Shown: positions 23,231 through 32,600 of the stretch, piece by piece
Numbering within the stretch: position 1 is the first letter of the stretch
Layout of the letters: every line of letters begins with the position of its first letter
Assembly (NCBI GenBank): GCA_027365475.1
Contig: DAHXNI010000028.1
Span: 1 to 41,362, forward strand
Source of the DNA: Pseudomonadota bacterium
Lineage (GTDB): Bacteria; Pseudomonadota; Gammaproteobacteria; JAKAQQ01
Direction: 5' to 3'
Length of the DNA stretch: 41,362 bases
Translations under genes and position numbers: made by a program
Notes under the pieces: generated by a model
What the model saw: the letters and a program-made list of their open reading frames with translations, nothing else
Databases searched by the model: none
Told to the model about the DNA's origin: nothing

Positions 23231-24079
23231 CTAAGCCTGTCTTTGGGTAGCCGATTCGTGGAGCAGTTTCATGAGGTGATCGAGGCCGGATTCGGAGGGA
23301 ATCTCCGCAAAGAAGCTCAGTGCGATGTGCCGCCCGGCCGAACTCACCTGGTGGAACCAGCCGGCGGGCAGGAACAGCATTTCGCCTGTCTGGACGATGA
23401 AATCCGTCCGGTACGTCATGGCTTCACGGAAACGGGGGAAGCGGCTCCAGTCGGGTTCCAGAAGGTTGACTGAGGCTAAGTGTGGACGTATCTCCCCCGG
23501 CTCATATAGGATCCGTCCCGTGCGCTCGATCCGCTGGATCTGGCCGCGGGGGTAGAGGTTCGGGGCCTGTTCGGGAGGGAAGATGGTGAAATGCTTCTCT
23601 CCTTCGGCCACGACATAAAGGTTGTCATTGAAATCGTGATGGAGGACGGTGACCAGCCGATCCGGGCTGTTTCCCATCCAGAGAACGATGCAGCGCAAAG
23701 CGAAGTCCTTGAAATAGGGCGGGATCGTGAAATCGCCGATCAGCTGGAGCAGCGGTGGCTCGAGTATTTTGTCGGTCTGGAGATTGAGATAGCAATCCGG
23801 GTTGCCCCTTGGATTCGCCATGACGTCTCGAATGAAGTCCCGGAAAATCATGGGTACATAAGCTGACGTTTCGGCCGTGTATTCGCCGCCCTGGTTGCGG
23901 CGCAGCACCCGGACCTCATGAGCACCTGCCTTGTAGGCGAGATACTCGTTGCTCCAAAGCTGGGTGCGCCAGCCGAGGGTCGCCAGATCGGGTACGCGAA
24001 TGATGAGCGGCCGACGGTTCGCGTAATGTTCGAGGAACGTCTCAGGGCGGATCGGGTGATCGAGCCGGGTGATCTCCAC
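23231..24079 (-). CDS. cupin-like (JmjC-type) Fe(II)/2-oxoglutarate oxygenase
   Basis: A 282-aa protein of the Cupin_8/JmjC hydroxylase type. The iron ligands are visible as the H-x-D of LHHDFNDNLYVVAEGEKHF and the His in the late strand LPAGWFHQVSS. The cofactor-side segment FTIFPPEQAPNLYP is typical. Relatives hydroxylate amino-acid side chains of proteins or small molecules; the substrate cannot be read from sequence. It stands between tRNA-Phe and yggX on the same strand, 138 bases after yggX. Confidence 0.8.
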   Translation of the reverse strand: MEITRLDHPIRPETFLEHYANRRPLIIRVPDLATLGWRTQLWSNEYLAYKAGAHEVRVLRRNQGGEYTAETSAYVPMIFRDFIRDVMANPRGNPDCYLNLQTDKILEPPLLQLIGDFTIPPYFKDFALRCIVLWMGNSPDRLVTVLHHDFNDNLYVVAEGEKHFTIFPPEQAPNLYPRGQIQRIERTGRILYEPGEIRPHLASVNLLEPDWSRFPRFREAMTYRTDFIVQTGEMLFLPAGWFHQVSSAGRHIALSFFAEIPSESGLDHLMKLLHESATQRQA

Positions 24080-24217
24080 GGTGGATGGCCCCTATGACCG
24101 AGAGGGTGAGCCCGGCCGATTGCCGGTCGGTATGGTTTTCATGTTGGCACGAAGCTCACTTTTGTTGGTGTCGGCGGGCCTCGGTCACCAGGGTGCTCCC
24201 GTCCGGCTCCGGGTTTC

Positions 24218-24517
24218 TCAGCGCTCGTCTGCGGAGGCATCGCTTTCCGAATCCTCGGGGGGGTGGAATCCTGGCGGCGGGGTCGATCCGGTGCCAAAGA
24301 AGAAATTCGACATTTCGCTCCGGAGAAACGCGCGCGCCTTGGGGTCGAGTGTTGAAAGACGGTATTCGTTGATGATCATGGTTTGCCGCTTGACCCACAG
24401 CTGCCAGGCTTCTTCGGAGACAGAATCGAAAATTCGCTGTCCGAGCGGACCTGGGAACGGGGGGGATTCGAGTCCCGGGGATTCCTTCTTGAGGATGACG
24501 CACTGAACCGTTCGCAC
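24218..24517 (-). CDS. yggX: YggX-type Fe(II)-trafficking / oxidative damage protection protein
   Basis: A small protein that protects iron-sulphur enzymes against oxidative damage. The conserved start RTVQCVILKKESPGL, the WQLWVKRQTMIINEYRL block and the ALD-like tail LDPKARAFLRSEMSNFFFG are clear. I chose the GTG at 24517, which aligns with the usual N-terminus; an ATG at 24547 would add ten residues and overlap mutY. It has an acidic C-terminal extension of about 20 residues beyond the usual end. It follows mutY, a conserved pairing that links two oxidative-damage functions. Confidence 0.9.
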   Translation of the reverse strand: MRTVQCVILKKESPGLESPPFPGPLGQRIFDSVSEEAWQLWVKRQTMIINEYRLSTLDPKARAFLRSEMSNFFFGTGSTPPPGFHPPEDSESDASADER

Positions 24518-24522
24518 GCGCT

Positions 24523-25653
24523 TCAGCCGGAGTGGACCAGGGGCCATTGTAGCAGCCGCGCGATTGGAGCCGGCAGGGGTTCTCGGGACAGGCAGGCACG
24601 CGAGACCCAGTGCCCGGGGAGGTTGCCGGGCCGGGTGCGTTTATGAGCCAAAACGGCATGGTAGGGCTCGATGACAAGTCGCATGTGGGTCAGCTGGTGC
24701 TGTATGGATGGCAATCTGGCGAGCATTTCCGGGCGAGCGTGGAATTGTTTTTCTAGCCATGCCTCGGGATCTTCCTCGCGCCCGATTTCCGGCAGGCAGT
24801 GGAGCCCTCCCCAGATACCTCGTGCGGGGCGTTCGATGAGATAGAGTTGCCTCCGATGCTCTACCATAAGAAGGCGCATGCTGCGTTCGCGCACCGGAAC
24901 CCGGCGTGAGGCGGGTCGGGCGGGTGGAGTTTTGGCGAAGCAGCAATCCCGGGCCAGTGGGCATGCGGGACAGTCGGGTTTCTGGCGTGTGCAAACCATG
25001 GCCCCAAGATCCATGAGTCCCTGGGTATAAGCCGCTGCCTGGATGCGCGGCACGAGCCTTTCCGCGAGAACCCAGAGTCGCGTGGTTTCTTCCCGCGAAC
25101 GCTCCGGATTCCGCCCGTCGAAAAACCGCGCGAAGAGGCGGCGGACATTGCCGTCGAGAATGGGGTAGGGGGTCTCGAATGCGAGTGTCAGGATAGCGCC
25201 TGCCGTCGAGCGGCCGATTCCTGGAAGCGCAATGAGCCCATGAAAATCCTCCGGAATCCCGCGACCTTGCCGGGTGAGCAAACGTGCTGCCGCATGGAGA
25301 TTGCGGGCGCGGGCGTAATAGCCGAGCCCGGCGAAATGAAGGAGGACGGTTTTCTGTCGGGCCCGGCCCAACCGATCGAGGGTTGGGAACCGTTTCATGA
25401 ACCGTTCATAGTACGGTCGGACTGTTGCCACCTGGGTTTGCTGGAGCATGATCTCAGATACCCAGATGGCATAGGGATCCCGGTTGCATTGCCAGGGGAG
25501 GTCGTGGCGCCCCTGGCGTTTTTGCCAACGAACGACCCGCTCGGCAAAGTCTTTCGGGATGCCCGAAAACGGGTGGGTTGGTGATGCGTTCGGAATCACC
25601 TCACACGGCTCGGGGTCCTGAGCGGGATGATCGCGTGTGAGGGATCGTCTCAA
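24523..25653 (-). CDS. mutY: adenine DNA glycosylase MutY
   Basis: Removes adenine mispaired with 8-oxoguanine. The catalytic Glu is in SEIMLQQTQVATV, the helix-hairpin-helix is LPGIGRSTAGAI, and the catalytic Asp is in ILDGNVRRLF. The 4Fe-4S loop has Cys spacing 6-2-5 (CTRQKPDCPACPLARDC). The C-terminal domain is the MutT-like 8-oxoG reader (GIWGGLHCLP). The 376-aa frame starts at a TTG overlapping the asmA stop; a GTG at 25599 would give a more standard N-terminus, and I cannot choose firmly. asmA-mutY-yggX is a known gammaproteobacterial gene order. Confidence 0.93.
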   Translation of the reverse strand: MRRSLTRDHPAQDPEPCEVIPNASPTHPFSGIPKDFAERVVRWQKRQGRHDLPWQCNRDPYAIWVSEIMLQQTQVATVRPYYERFMKRFPTLDRLGRARQKTVLLHFAGLGYYARARNLHAAARLLTRQGRGIPEDFHGLIALPGIGRSTAGAILTLAFETPYPILDGNVRRLFARFFDGRNPERSREETTRLWVLAERLVPRIQAAAYTQGLMDLGAMVCTRQKPDCPACPLARDCCFAKTPPARPASRRVPVRERSMRLLMVEHRRQLYLIERPARGIWGGLHCLPEIGREEDPEAWLEKQFHARPEMLARLPSIQHQLTHMRLVIEPYHAVLAHKRTRPGNLPGHWVSRACLSREPLPAPIARLLQWPLVHSG

Positions 25654-27701
25654 TGCGGTATAAAGTGGCCGAAGAAGTGATGGGCCAGAGATTTGAGTTT
25701 GGATCGTAGCGCGGATTGGAGGATGGATCGAATGTCCGGTGTGACCTTTGGTGCCATCAGTGAACCCTGGATCGTCACGGGAATCGTCACCTGGCGCATG
25801 TTTGGGGGCCAGGGGATCTGACCGGGCCTATTTCCGGCAAGCGGGTGGAGGAGGAGATGAAGATCGAGATGGGGCTCGACCCAGTCGATGGTTCCAGTTC
25901 CCGTTGCTCGAAGCCTCATGGTTGCCAGGATCGCTTTCCGAATCATGATCTTGGCATGATGCAAAGCAAACTGCGCCTCGAGGGTTCCAATCCGTGTCTC
26001 CCCGCCGGTCGGCCACCGCGACGGAACCCGGCCGCGGAGTGCATTCCCGACTGCCGTCACGATGCGTGTGAGGTCGACACCCCGCCAGATGGCGTGAATG
26101 ACCTTGACTTGTCCCGTACCGCTCAGAGTCCGTGCGAGGGTCGCCATGGAAAGTCCCGTGAATGAGGCCTGGCCCTCGGTCGAGAGCTGACCGCTCAGCG
26201 CAGCGGAATGCCCGATGTTTAAGGCTGTGGAGAGCGCATGGAGCGAGAGATCCTGTGCCTTGAGGTGAAGGTGGATGTCGGGCAAACCCTGGCTTGCCAC
26301 GAGTGAACCCCGGAGTGCGATCGCGCCCTTGAATCCTAGGGCCTCTGCCGGATACAGGGTCAGCGTTCCACGTTCGAGGCGGGCCTGGACATTGAGCTTT
26401 GTGAGCGTGAGTGCGCCATAGTTGAGTTGTGCGAGACGCAAGGCAGCCTCCCCGTTCAGTGCATGGAGCCAGCTCCAGCCTGAAAGGTCCGGTGCGACCT
26501 TGGCCGGAGCGGGTCTTGCGGCGGCCGCTACCCGGTTTGCCGGAGTAAGTGGCGCAAGGGTGAGTGTGTTGCCCACGAAGGCGGCATGGACTTCAGGCTG
26601 CGGGCCGAGGATCGCCTCCATCTGGCCTGCGATCTTTTCAGCGCCGAGGGTCACAACGAGAGCCGGGAGCCGTAGCCGGCTTCCGGTGAAATGAAAGGAG
26701 GTTCCGAAGGTGAGCGGGGGGTGGGTTGCCCGGGTTCTCAGGAGATGGGTGAGGCTCTTGCCCAGCCAGGGTTTGAGGCGCGTGAGACTGAAAGAGATCC
26801 GCCCTCCGAGATCCCGTGATGGCGCGGGAGCCAGCGTGCCCCGCAAGCTGAGCGAACCGTGCAGGCCCGCTCCGCTCAGCTTGAGTCCGGATAGATCGAT
26901 GGAGTCATGATCAGGTGCCACCTCGAGACTCGCTGCTTGGGCCAAAAGCGAGATCGGATGCCGACCGAGGAACGCCACATGAAAAACGGGCTGTTCCAGG
27001 TGGAAGACCTCCTTGCGGGCCCAGAGGACGGCCGTTTTCAGTCGGACCGCCACATCGAGTGCCGGAGCACGGGACCGGATCTCCATTCTGAATGAGAGAG
27101 GGAAGGGGCGCCTCCGTTCGATCGGTCCGGCCTCGAGGGTGAGTCCGCGGACACTTTCCCGGGCACCGGATTTGAGATTGAGATAGCGGATATCGACATT
27201 CTCGAGATCGAGGCGTCCCAGGGTCTCAAGTTTGAAACCGCCTGTCGTGCGGGGTGTGGCAGTATGCGTTTGTGGGGTGGAACCGGCAATCGCCTGGAGG
27301 AGATGGGAAACGTTCGATACCCCCGCCCGATTGGTGCGCAGCGTGAGATGGACATCCTGAAGCGTGGTTTCCGAGATCCGGATCGTGCCCGCAAGCAGTG
27401 GCAGGAAGGCAGCCCGGATCGATGCATGGTGGATCTGGATGAGCGGTTGTGGCGGGAATCCTCTCGGGTTCATGAGTGCGACCCGATTGAGCGACAACCC
27501 GAGGGTCGGGAAAATCGTAACCTCAACGGGACCCTGAATTTTGAGTGTGAGTCCGGTTTTGGCGTGAGTCCATCTCATCACCTCGTGCTCAAGCATGCCG
27601 GTCGGGATGAGAAGTGGACCGAGAAAGACGACCAGTACCGCGAGAGTCAGCAATCCGGCCAGGACTTTGCCGTACCAGTGAAGCCGCGGGTATTTCTTCA
27701 T
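25650..27701 (-). CDS. asmA: AsmA family inner-membrane protein
   Basis: A 683-aa protein with an N-terminal membrane anchor (KVLAGLLTLAVLVVFLGPLL), then a long periplasmic region of repeated beta strands with the AsmA start GLTLKIQGPVEVTIFPTLGL. AsmA-like proteins are proposed to bridge lipids between the two membranes and to affect outer-membrane assembly. I chose the ATG at 27701 (MKKYPRLHWYG). An upstream in-frame start at 27755 would read through the 17-bp tRNA-derived repeat and is not credible. The stop overlaps mutY. Insertion of the tRNA-Gly island upstream has separated asmA from its former neighbour. Confidence 0.88.
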   Translation of the reverse strand: MKKYPRLHWYGKVLAGLLTLAVLVVFLGPLLIPTGMLEHEVMRWTHAKTGLTLKIQGPVEVTIFPTLGLSLNRVALMNPRGFPPQPLIQIHHASIRAAFLPLLAGTIRISETTLQDVHLTLRTNRAGVSNVSHLLQAIAGSTPQTHTATPRTTGGFKLETLGRLDLENVDIRYLNLKSGARESVRGLTLEAGPIERRRPFPLSFRMEIRSRAPALDVAVRLKTAVLWARKEVFHLEQPVFHVAFLGRHPISLLAQAASLEVAPDHDSIDLSGLKLSGAGLHGSLSLRGTLAPAPSRDLGGRISFSLTRLKPWLGKSLTHLLRTRATHPPLTFGTSFHFTGSRLRLPALVVTLGAEKIAGQMEAILGPQPEVHAAFVGNTLTLAPLTPANRVAAAARPAPAKVAPDLSGWSWLHALNGEAALRLAQLNYGALTLTKLNVQARLERGTLTLYPAEALGFKGAIALRGSLVASQGLPDIHLHLKAQDLSLHALSTALNIGHSAALSGQLSTEGQASFTGLSMATLARTLSGTGQVKVIHAIWRGVDLTRIVTAVGNALRGRVPSRWPTGGETRIGTLEAQFALHHAKIMIRKAILATMRLRATGTGTIDWVEPHLDLHLLLHPLAGNRPGQIPWPPNMRQVTIPVTIQGSLMAPKVTPDIRSILQSALRSKLKSLAHHFFGHFIPH

Positions 27702-27724
27702 TCCGGAGATCGGCCTGTCTGAGC

Positions 27725-27741
27725 TGGAGCGGGTGATGGGA
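27725..27741. repeat. attachment-site repeat, island left end (tRNA-Gly 3' copy)
   Basis: Seventeen bases, tggagcgggtgatggga, identical to 34163-34179, the last 17 bases of tRNA-Gly including CCA. The match ends sharply on both sides (c/a before, t/a after). The rest of the tRNA is absent here. Confidence 0.9.
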
Positions 27742-28021
27742 TTATAATAAATCACTCAAGCGTGTCCCAACGTTTATCAGTCGACCCAGTGTAACTGTTT
27801 GATGATGATGAATAAATCAGGTCTTTAGCGATGTTAACGATTTCAACTGTGCGCGGTGTCAAGCTGGCCCTGTTTAAGCTCTGCGGGGGATCGGACCATG
27901 CACGCTGGGAAACTGGTATTCGCGCAATTGTATGGAGCATCTGCCGGGATGCGTGCCAGCTTTCAGGCCCGATTCTCCCGATTCACTTGCCGAAAGCATT
28001 GGGAAATGATACTTTGAGCAA

Positions 28022-28825
28022 GTGAAAACGGAAGACAGACCTTTGAACGCCAGGGAGTATATAGCGAGTCTCGCCACCAGCGGACGCTACCATTTTGTCT
28101 CCAGCGACGCCCAGGAGGCGCTCGGCGTTTCCGCCGCTGCCACGAAACTCGCCCTCAGTCGGCTTGCGAAACAGGGCGAAATCGCCTCTCCGGTACGCGG
28201 CTTCTACATCATTGTCCCGCCTGAATACCGTTCTCTCGGCAGCCTTCCCGCCGATCAATTCATCCCGGGACTCATGAAGAGCCAGCGCCAAGTCTATTAC
28301 GCGGGCCTTCTCACCGCCGCACAATATCACGGTGCGGCCCACCATCGGCCGCAGGAATTCCAGGTCATGCTCGCCAAGAACCGCCGCCCGATCCAGTGCG
28401 GCGCCGTGCGGGTCGCGTTCATGGCGCGCAAACGCATCGCCGAGGTGTCCGTTCAGGAATTCAATACGCCACGCGGAACAATTCGAGTATCGACGCCCGA
28501 GGCGACGGCAGTTGATCTTGTCGGGTATCAGCATCATGTCGGCGACCTCGATCAGGTCGCCACGATCCTCTCCGAACTCGCTGAGAAGATCGATCCGCAG
28601 AAACTTGTGCAGGCGGCCGAGATGGCGCCGGTTCCGTGGGCGCAGCGGCTCGGCTATCTGCTTGGGCATGTAGGTGCAGGTGAAAAGGCCCTTCCGCTCA
28701 AGGCCTACGTTCGGCAGCACGCGAAACAGTCGGCGGCACTACTGCCGACCGCGCCGCTGAACAGCGCCCAGCGCGATGAAGTCTGGAAGCTCTATATCAA
28801 CGCAACCGTGACGGCGGAATCATGA
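28022..28825 (+). CDS. abiEi: AbiEi-type antitoxin (type IV toxin-antitoxin)
   Basis: A 267-aa protein with an N-terminal winged helix-turn-helix (FVSSDAQEALGVSAAATKLA, then RLAKQGEIASPVRGFYIIVP) and the AbiEi core YYAGLLTAAQYHGAAHHRPQ with STPEATAVDLVGY. AbiEi represses its operon and counteracts AbiEii without, as far as is known, stable binding. The start is a GTG at 28022 with only a weak Shine-Dalgarno. A possible extended -10 (tgatacttt) lies about 10 bases upstream, so the message may have almost no leader. It overlaps abiEii by four bases. Confidence 0.85.
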   Translation: MKTEDRPLNAREYIASLATSGRYHFVSSDAQEALGVSAAATKLALSRLAKQGEIASPVRGFYIIVPPEYRSLGSLPADQFIPGLMKSQRQVYYAGLLTAAQYHGAAHHRPQEFQVMLAKNRRPIQCGAVRVAFMARKRIAEVSVQEFNTPRGTIRVSTPEATAVDLVGYQHHVGDLDQVATILSELAEKIDPQKLVQAAEMAPVPWAQRLGYLLGHVGAGEKALPLKAYVRQHAKQSAALLPTAPLNSAQRDEVWKLYINATVTAES

Positions 28826-29673
28826 TCCCGCGCGACTACATCACGGAATGGCGGGCGCAAGCGCCGTGGGTTCAAGACTTTCAGGTTGAGCAGGATCTTG
28901 TTATCAGCCGTGGGCTGGTCGCCATCTTCTCGCACCCTCTTTTGAAGGATGCACTTGCATGCAGAGGCGGCACGGCGCTCTACAAGCTGCATCTCAAGCC
29001 CGCCGCCCGCTATTCCGAAGACATCGATCTGGTGCAAGTCAACGCCGAGCCGGCAGGTCCGATGATGGAGGCGCTGCGCTCGGTTCTCGATCCGTGGCTG
29101 GGAAAGCCACAGTGGAAACAGACAGAGGGGCGCGTCACATTCTCATACCGATTTGAATCCGAGGACGCGCCCCCGATCCACCTCCGGCTGAAGGTAGAAG
29201 TCAATTCGCGCGAACACTTTTCCATCTACGGCATCACGCGCGTCCCGTTTGCGGTGTCATCCCGCTGGTTTGAAGGGGATTGCGAGATCGGCAGCTATGA
29301 GCTTGATGAGTTGCTGGGAACGAAGCTTCGCGCGCTTTATCAGCGTAAGAAGGGAAGAGACCTGTTTGATCTTGCGGTTGCGCTCGAAAAACCGTCTGTT
29401 GACCCGGCACGTATCGTGGCAGCTTTCGCCGAATACATGACGAGAGGCGGGCATCACATCACCCGCGCGCTGTTCGAGCAGAATTTTCATGCAAAACTCC
29501 ACGATCCGCAATTCAACGCCGATATTGGTCCTTTACTTGTCGGCACATATAGATGGGACAGCGCCGCTGCGGCCGACGCCATTTCGTCTCGCCTCATCCC
29601 GCTCCTTCCGGGCGATCCGTGGAAGGGCGACCGGGACCCGGTTGCCGGACCCAAGGTGACGGGGTCAACCTGA
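28822..29673 (+). CDS. abiEii: AbiEii-type nucleotidyltransferase toxin
   Basis: A 283-aa DNA-polymerase-beta-like nucleotidyltransferase. The glycine motif is CRGGTALYKLHL (Gly49-Gly50), the metal Asp pair is in RYSEDIDL (Asp67, Asp69), a further acidic strand is KVEVN, and the C-terminal motif is LLGTKLRALYQRKKGRDLFDL. Relatives (AbiEii, MenT) add nucleotides to tRNA ends and stop growth, giving phage abortive infection. All motifs look intact. It overlaps abiEi by ATGA, and its stop shares a base with the ATG of the next gene (TGATG). Confidence 0.88.
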   Translation: MIPRDYITEWRAQAPWVQDFQVEQDLVISRGLVAIFSHPLLKDALACRGGTALYKLHLKPAARYSEDIDLVQVNAEPAGPMMEALRSVLDPWLGKPQWKQTEGRVTFSYRFESEDAPPIHLRLKVEVNSREHFSIYGITRVPFAVSSRWFEGDCEIGSYELDELLGTKLRALYQRKKGRDLFDLAVALEKPSVDPARIVAAFAEYMTRGGHHITRALFEQNFHAKLHDPQFNADIGPLLVGTYRWDSAAAADAISSRLIPLLPGDPWKGDRDPVAGPKVTGST

Positions 29674-32600
29674 TGCCCTTCATTCCCCTTGACCGAATAT
29701 TCCTGCCATGGAGCGAAGAGACTGAAACGGCTGCTGAACTCTATGCTGTTTACGGATCACAGCGTGGCGGGTTCGCCTGGGGAAAATTGCTGGAGAAGAA
29801 ACGCGTTGTCATTCTCGCAGAGGCCGGCAGCGGAAAGACCGAAGAACTCAAGGTGCAAGCCCACCGGCAGGCGGTCGCCGGAAAAATCGCCTTTTACGCG
29901 ACGGTTCAGGACATCGCGCGCGACGGGCTGGATGGCGCTCTGGGCTCTGATCAACGGAAGGGCTTCGACCAGTGGCGGGAGTCGGATCAACCGGCGTGGT
30001 TCTTTATAGATAGCATCGACGAAGCAAAGCTTGACGGCATTCGGCTCGACACGGCGCTGCGCAAAATCGCGGACGGTATTGAGCGCGCCCCGGCGCGGGC
30101 TCACATCATCCTTTCGGGCCGGATCACCGATTGGGAATTCCGAGCCGATCTCACACGCTTCGAAAAATTACTTCCGGTTCCGGGAGACAAGGCTCCGCCG
30201 CCGCCACCTTCGACGGACGCAGTTTTAGTTCAAGCCCTCCGTGGTGAGTTCCGGCACAAGAAGCCTAAAGAAGCTGAAAAACCCCTCGTGGTTCTCATGG
30301 GCGTGCTGGATGAACAGCGCGTCCGGGCTTTTGCAGCGGGGAACGGCATCAGTCATCTCGACTCCTTCATCGCAGGCATCGAAGACGGCGACCTCTGGGC
30401 AATGGCTCGTCGCGTATTGGCGCAGGTTCGGCAGATTTGGCTCTCTCGCCGCGATGATCGAGACAAGCCTCGTCGAGCGACTGCAAGAGACCAATCCCCA
30501 GCACGCACGCGGCGATCAGATTGCGCTGGACCGGGCCTTTGCAGCATTACAGCGCATCGGCGCGGCGCTTGTATTTGGACGTGTCGATAAGATCGGGATT
30601 CCGGACCCCGAAATCGCGATTGGTCAGACGAAGCCGGGATTCGCCCTTGAAGATGTACTGCCCGATTGGTCGCCGGAGCATCGCCGTCGGTTGCTGTCGC
30701 GTGCTGCCTTTGATCCGGCGACGTTTGGCCATGTGCGCCTCCACAACGACAATGAGGGCGTGGTACGCGCGTTCTTGAGCGCGAAGGCTTGCCCGGCGCA
30801 GGCAGGAGAACTGTTCCTCACGCGATCTTCACGACCTTCTGTTCGCCGATTCGTATGGCATCGCAGTGATTAAGCCGTCCGTCCGGCAGACCGCAGCATG
30901 GCTGTCGATTTGGGATGCAGATGTCGCCCGTGAGGTGAGCGAGCGGGAGCCGATGTTGTTGCTCATGGAAGGCGATCCCGGAAGTTTGCTGCCGAGCGTT
31001 CGCGGCAATGTGCTGAACCGTATCGTCGAGCAAATGCGTCAATCTGGCGAGCGCGGCGGGCTCATCAAGGACGATGCTCTCCGGCGCTTTTCGGTCCCTG
31101 AGCTCGCGCCTCTCGTCCGCGATCTATGGAACAAGCACAGGGCCATTCAACCCGTTCGCGAACTGCTGGTACGCATCATTGGCCTCGGGCGTTTGACCGC
31201 CTGCGCCGACATCGCCGAAGAGGCCGTGTTTGGCGGGTACAAGGACATTTACACGCTCGTCTTTGGGGCGCGCGCTCTCGCCGCCTTCGCCGATCCGGTC
31301 GTCGTGGCGCGCTACCATGACTACATCGTCGCGAACGCTAAAGTGTTGCCTGAGCGCGCCCTTTGGGAGGCTCTGGATCAACTCTTCCTGCGCGGCATGT
31401 CGATAGCCCAATTTCTCGCAATATTAGGTGATATGATGCCGGACGTGCGCGACGGCTCGCTCGGCCTTCAGCACTTGGGGCCTCTCTTCGCCGAACGAAT
31501 TGACGTTCCCTCTCAACTCGAAGAATTTTTGACCGGGCTGATGTCGCTGCTTGGCGAAGGTTCCCATGACGTTGGCGCGATGGAAACACCGGCTGAGAAA
31601 TCGTATTTCCCGGTCATCACGGCAACCGCGCATCGCCTCCTTTCGCGGGTCGCGCCGACAAGCGCACCACGGATTGCCGTCGCAGCGGCTCTTCGTCTCG
31701 CCGAAGACCGACATCATCGCACGGGCGATGAACATCGCGACCTTTTACAGGATTTGAAGACGACGCCGAGCAGACGCCGGGCGGCCTTCTGGCAGGCTGC
31801 CGACCACCTTCGAGATCACCCGATGCTCCAGGGCAAGAAGCTGGAGAGCCCTTGGCAGATGCAGATATTGGGGTTTTCGCCCGGCCTGGAGACTGCCGAT
31901 CTCGACTGGCTTCTGGCCGACGCGACGGACGCCGCGCTCTGCGATTCTGACGACCGCAAGCAGTTGGTCAGCAATGCGGTGATGGAGATTTGGAAACAGT
32001 TCGACCAGCCCGACGCCTTGCTAACGCGCATCCGGACGGTGATGGATGAAGACGCTGTTATGGCGGACGTTGTAACGACGTGGCTGAAGCCGAAGGTTCC
32101 GTCGGATTGGGAGGTTGAGCACCAAGAACGCATGGCTGCAATGGACGCCGAGCGAAATCGCCGGGAAAAGGAGCAAAGCGATTCCTGGAATGAATTTCTT
32201 GATTCGCTTCGCAACAACCCGGATCAGCTCCGGCACATCCCGGCACCGACGAGAGATAATGTCGATGGCAGGCTATTCAGTCTGTGGGAGCTGCTCCACA
32301 GCATGGATGAGCGACAATCACGCTATGCCATTGACGATGCGCATGTCGTCGAGCCGATCCTTGGTCATGATCTCACCCTCGCGTTTCGCGACGGGCTCAT
32401 TGCTTTTTGGCGTCAATGGGAGCCGACGTTCGAAGCATCGAGACCCACAGACAAGCGCAATCAAGTAAGCAAGATCAACTGCATGGCGATTGCCGGTATC
32501 TCGATGGAGGCCAGGACCGATCCCCAATGGATTGATCGACTTAGTTCCGCTGAAGCCGCAAGAGCCGCCGCCTTTGGCACGTTGGAGCTCAATGGCTTTC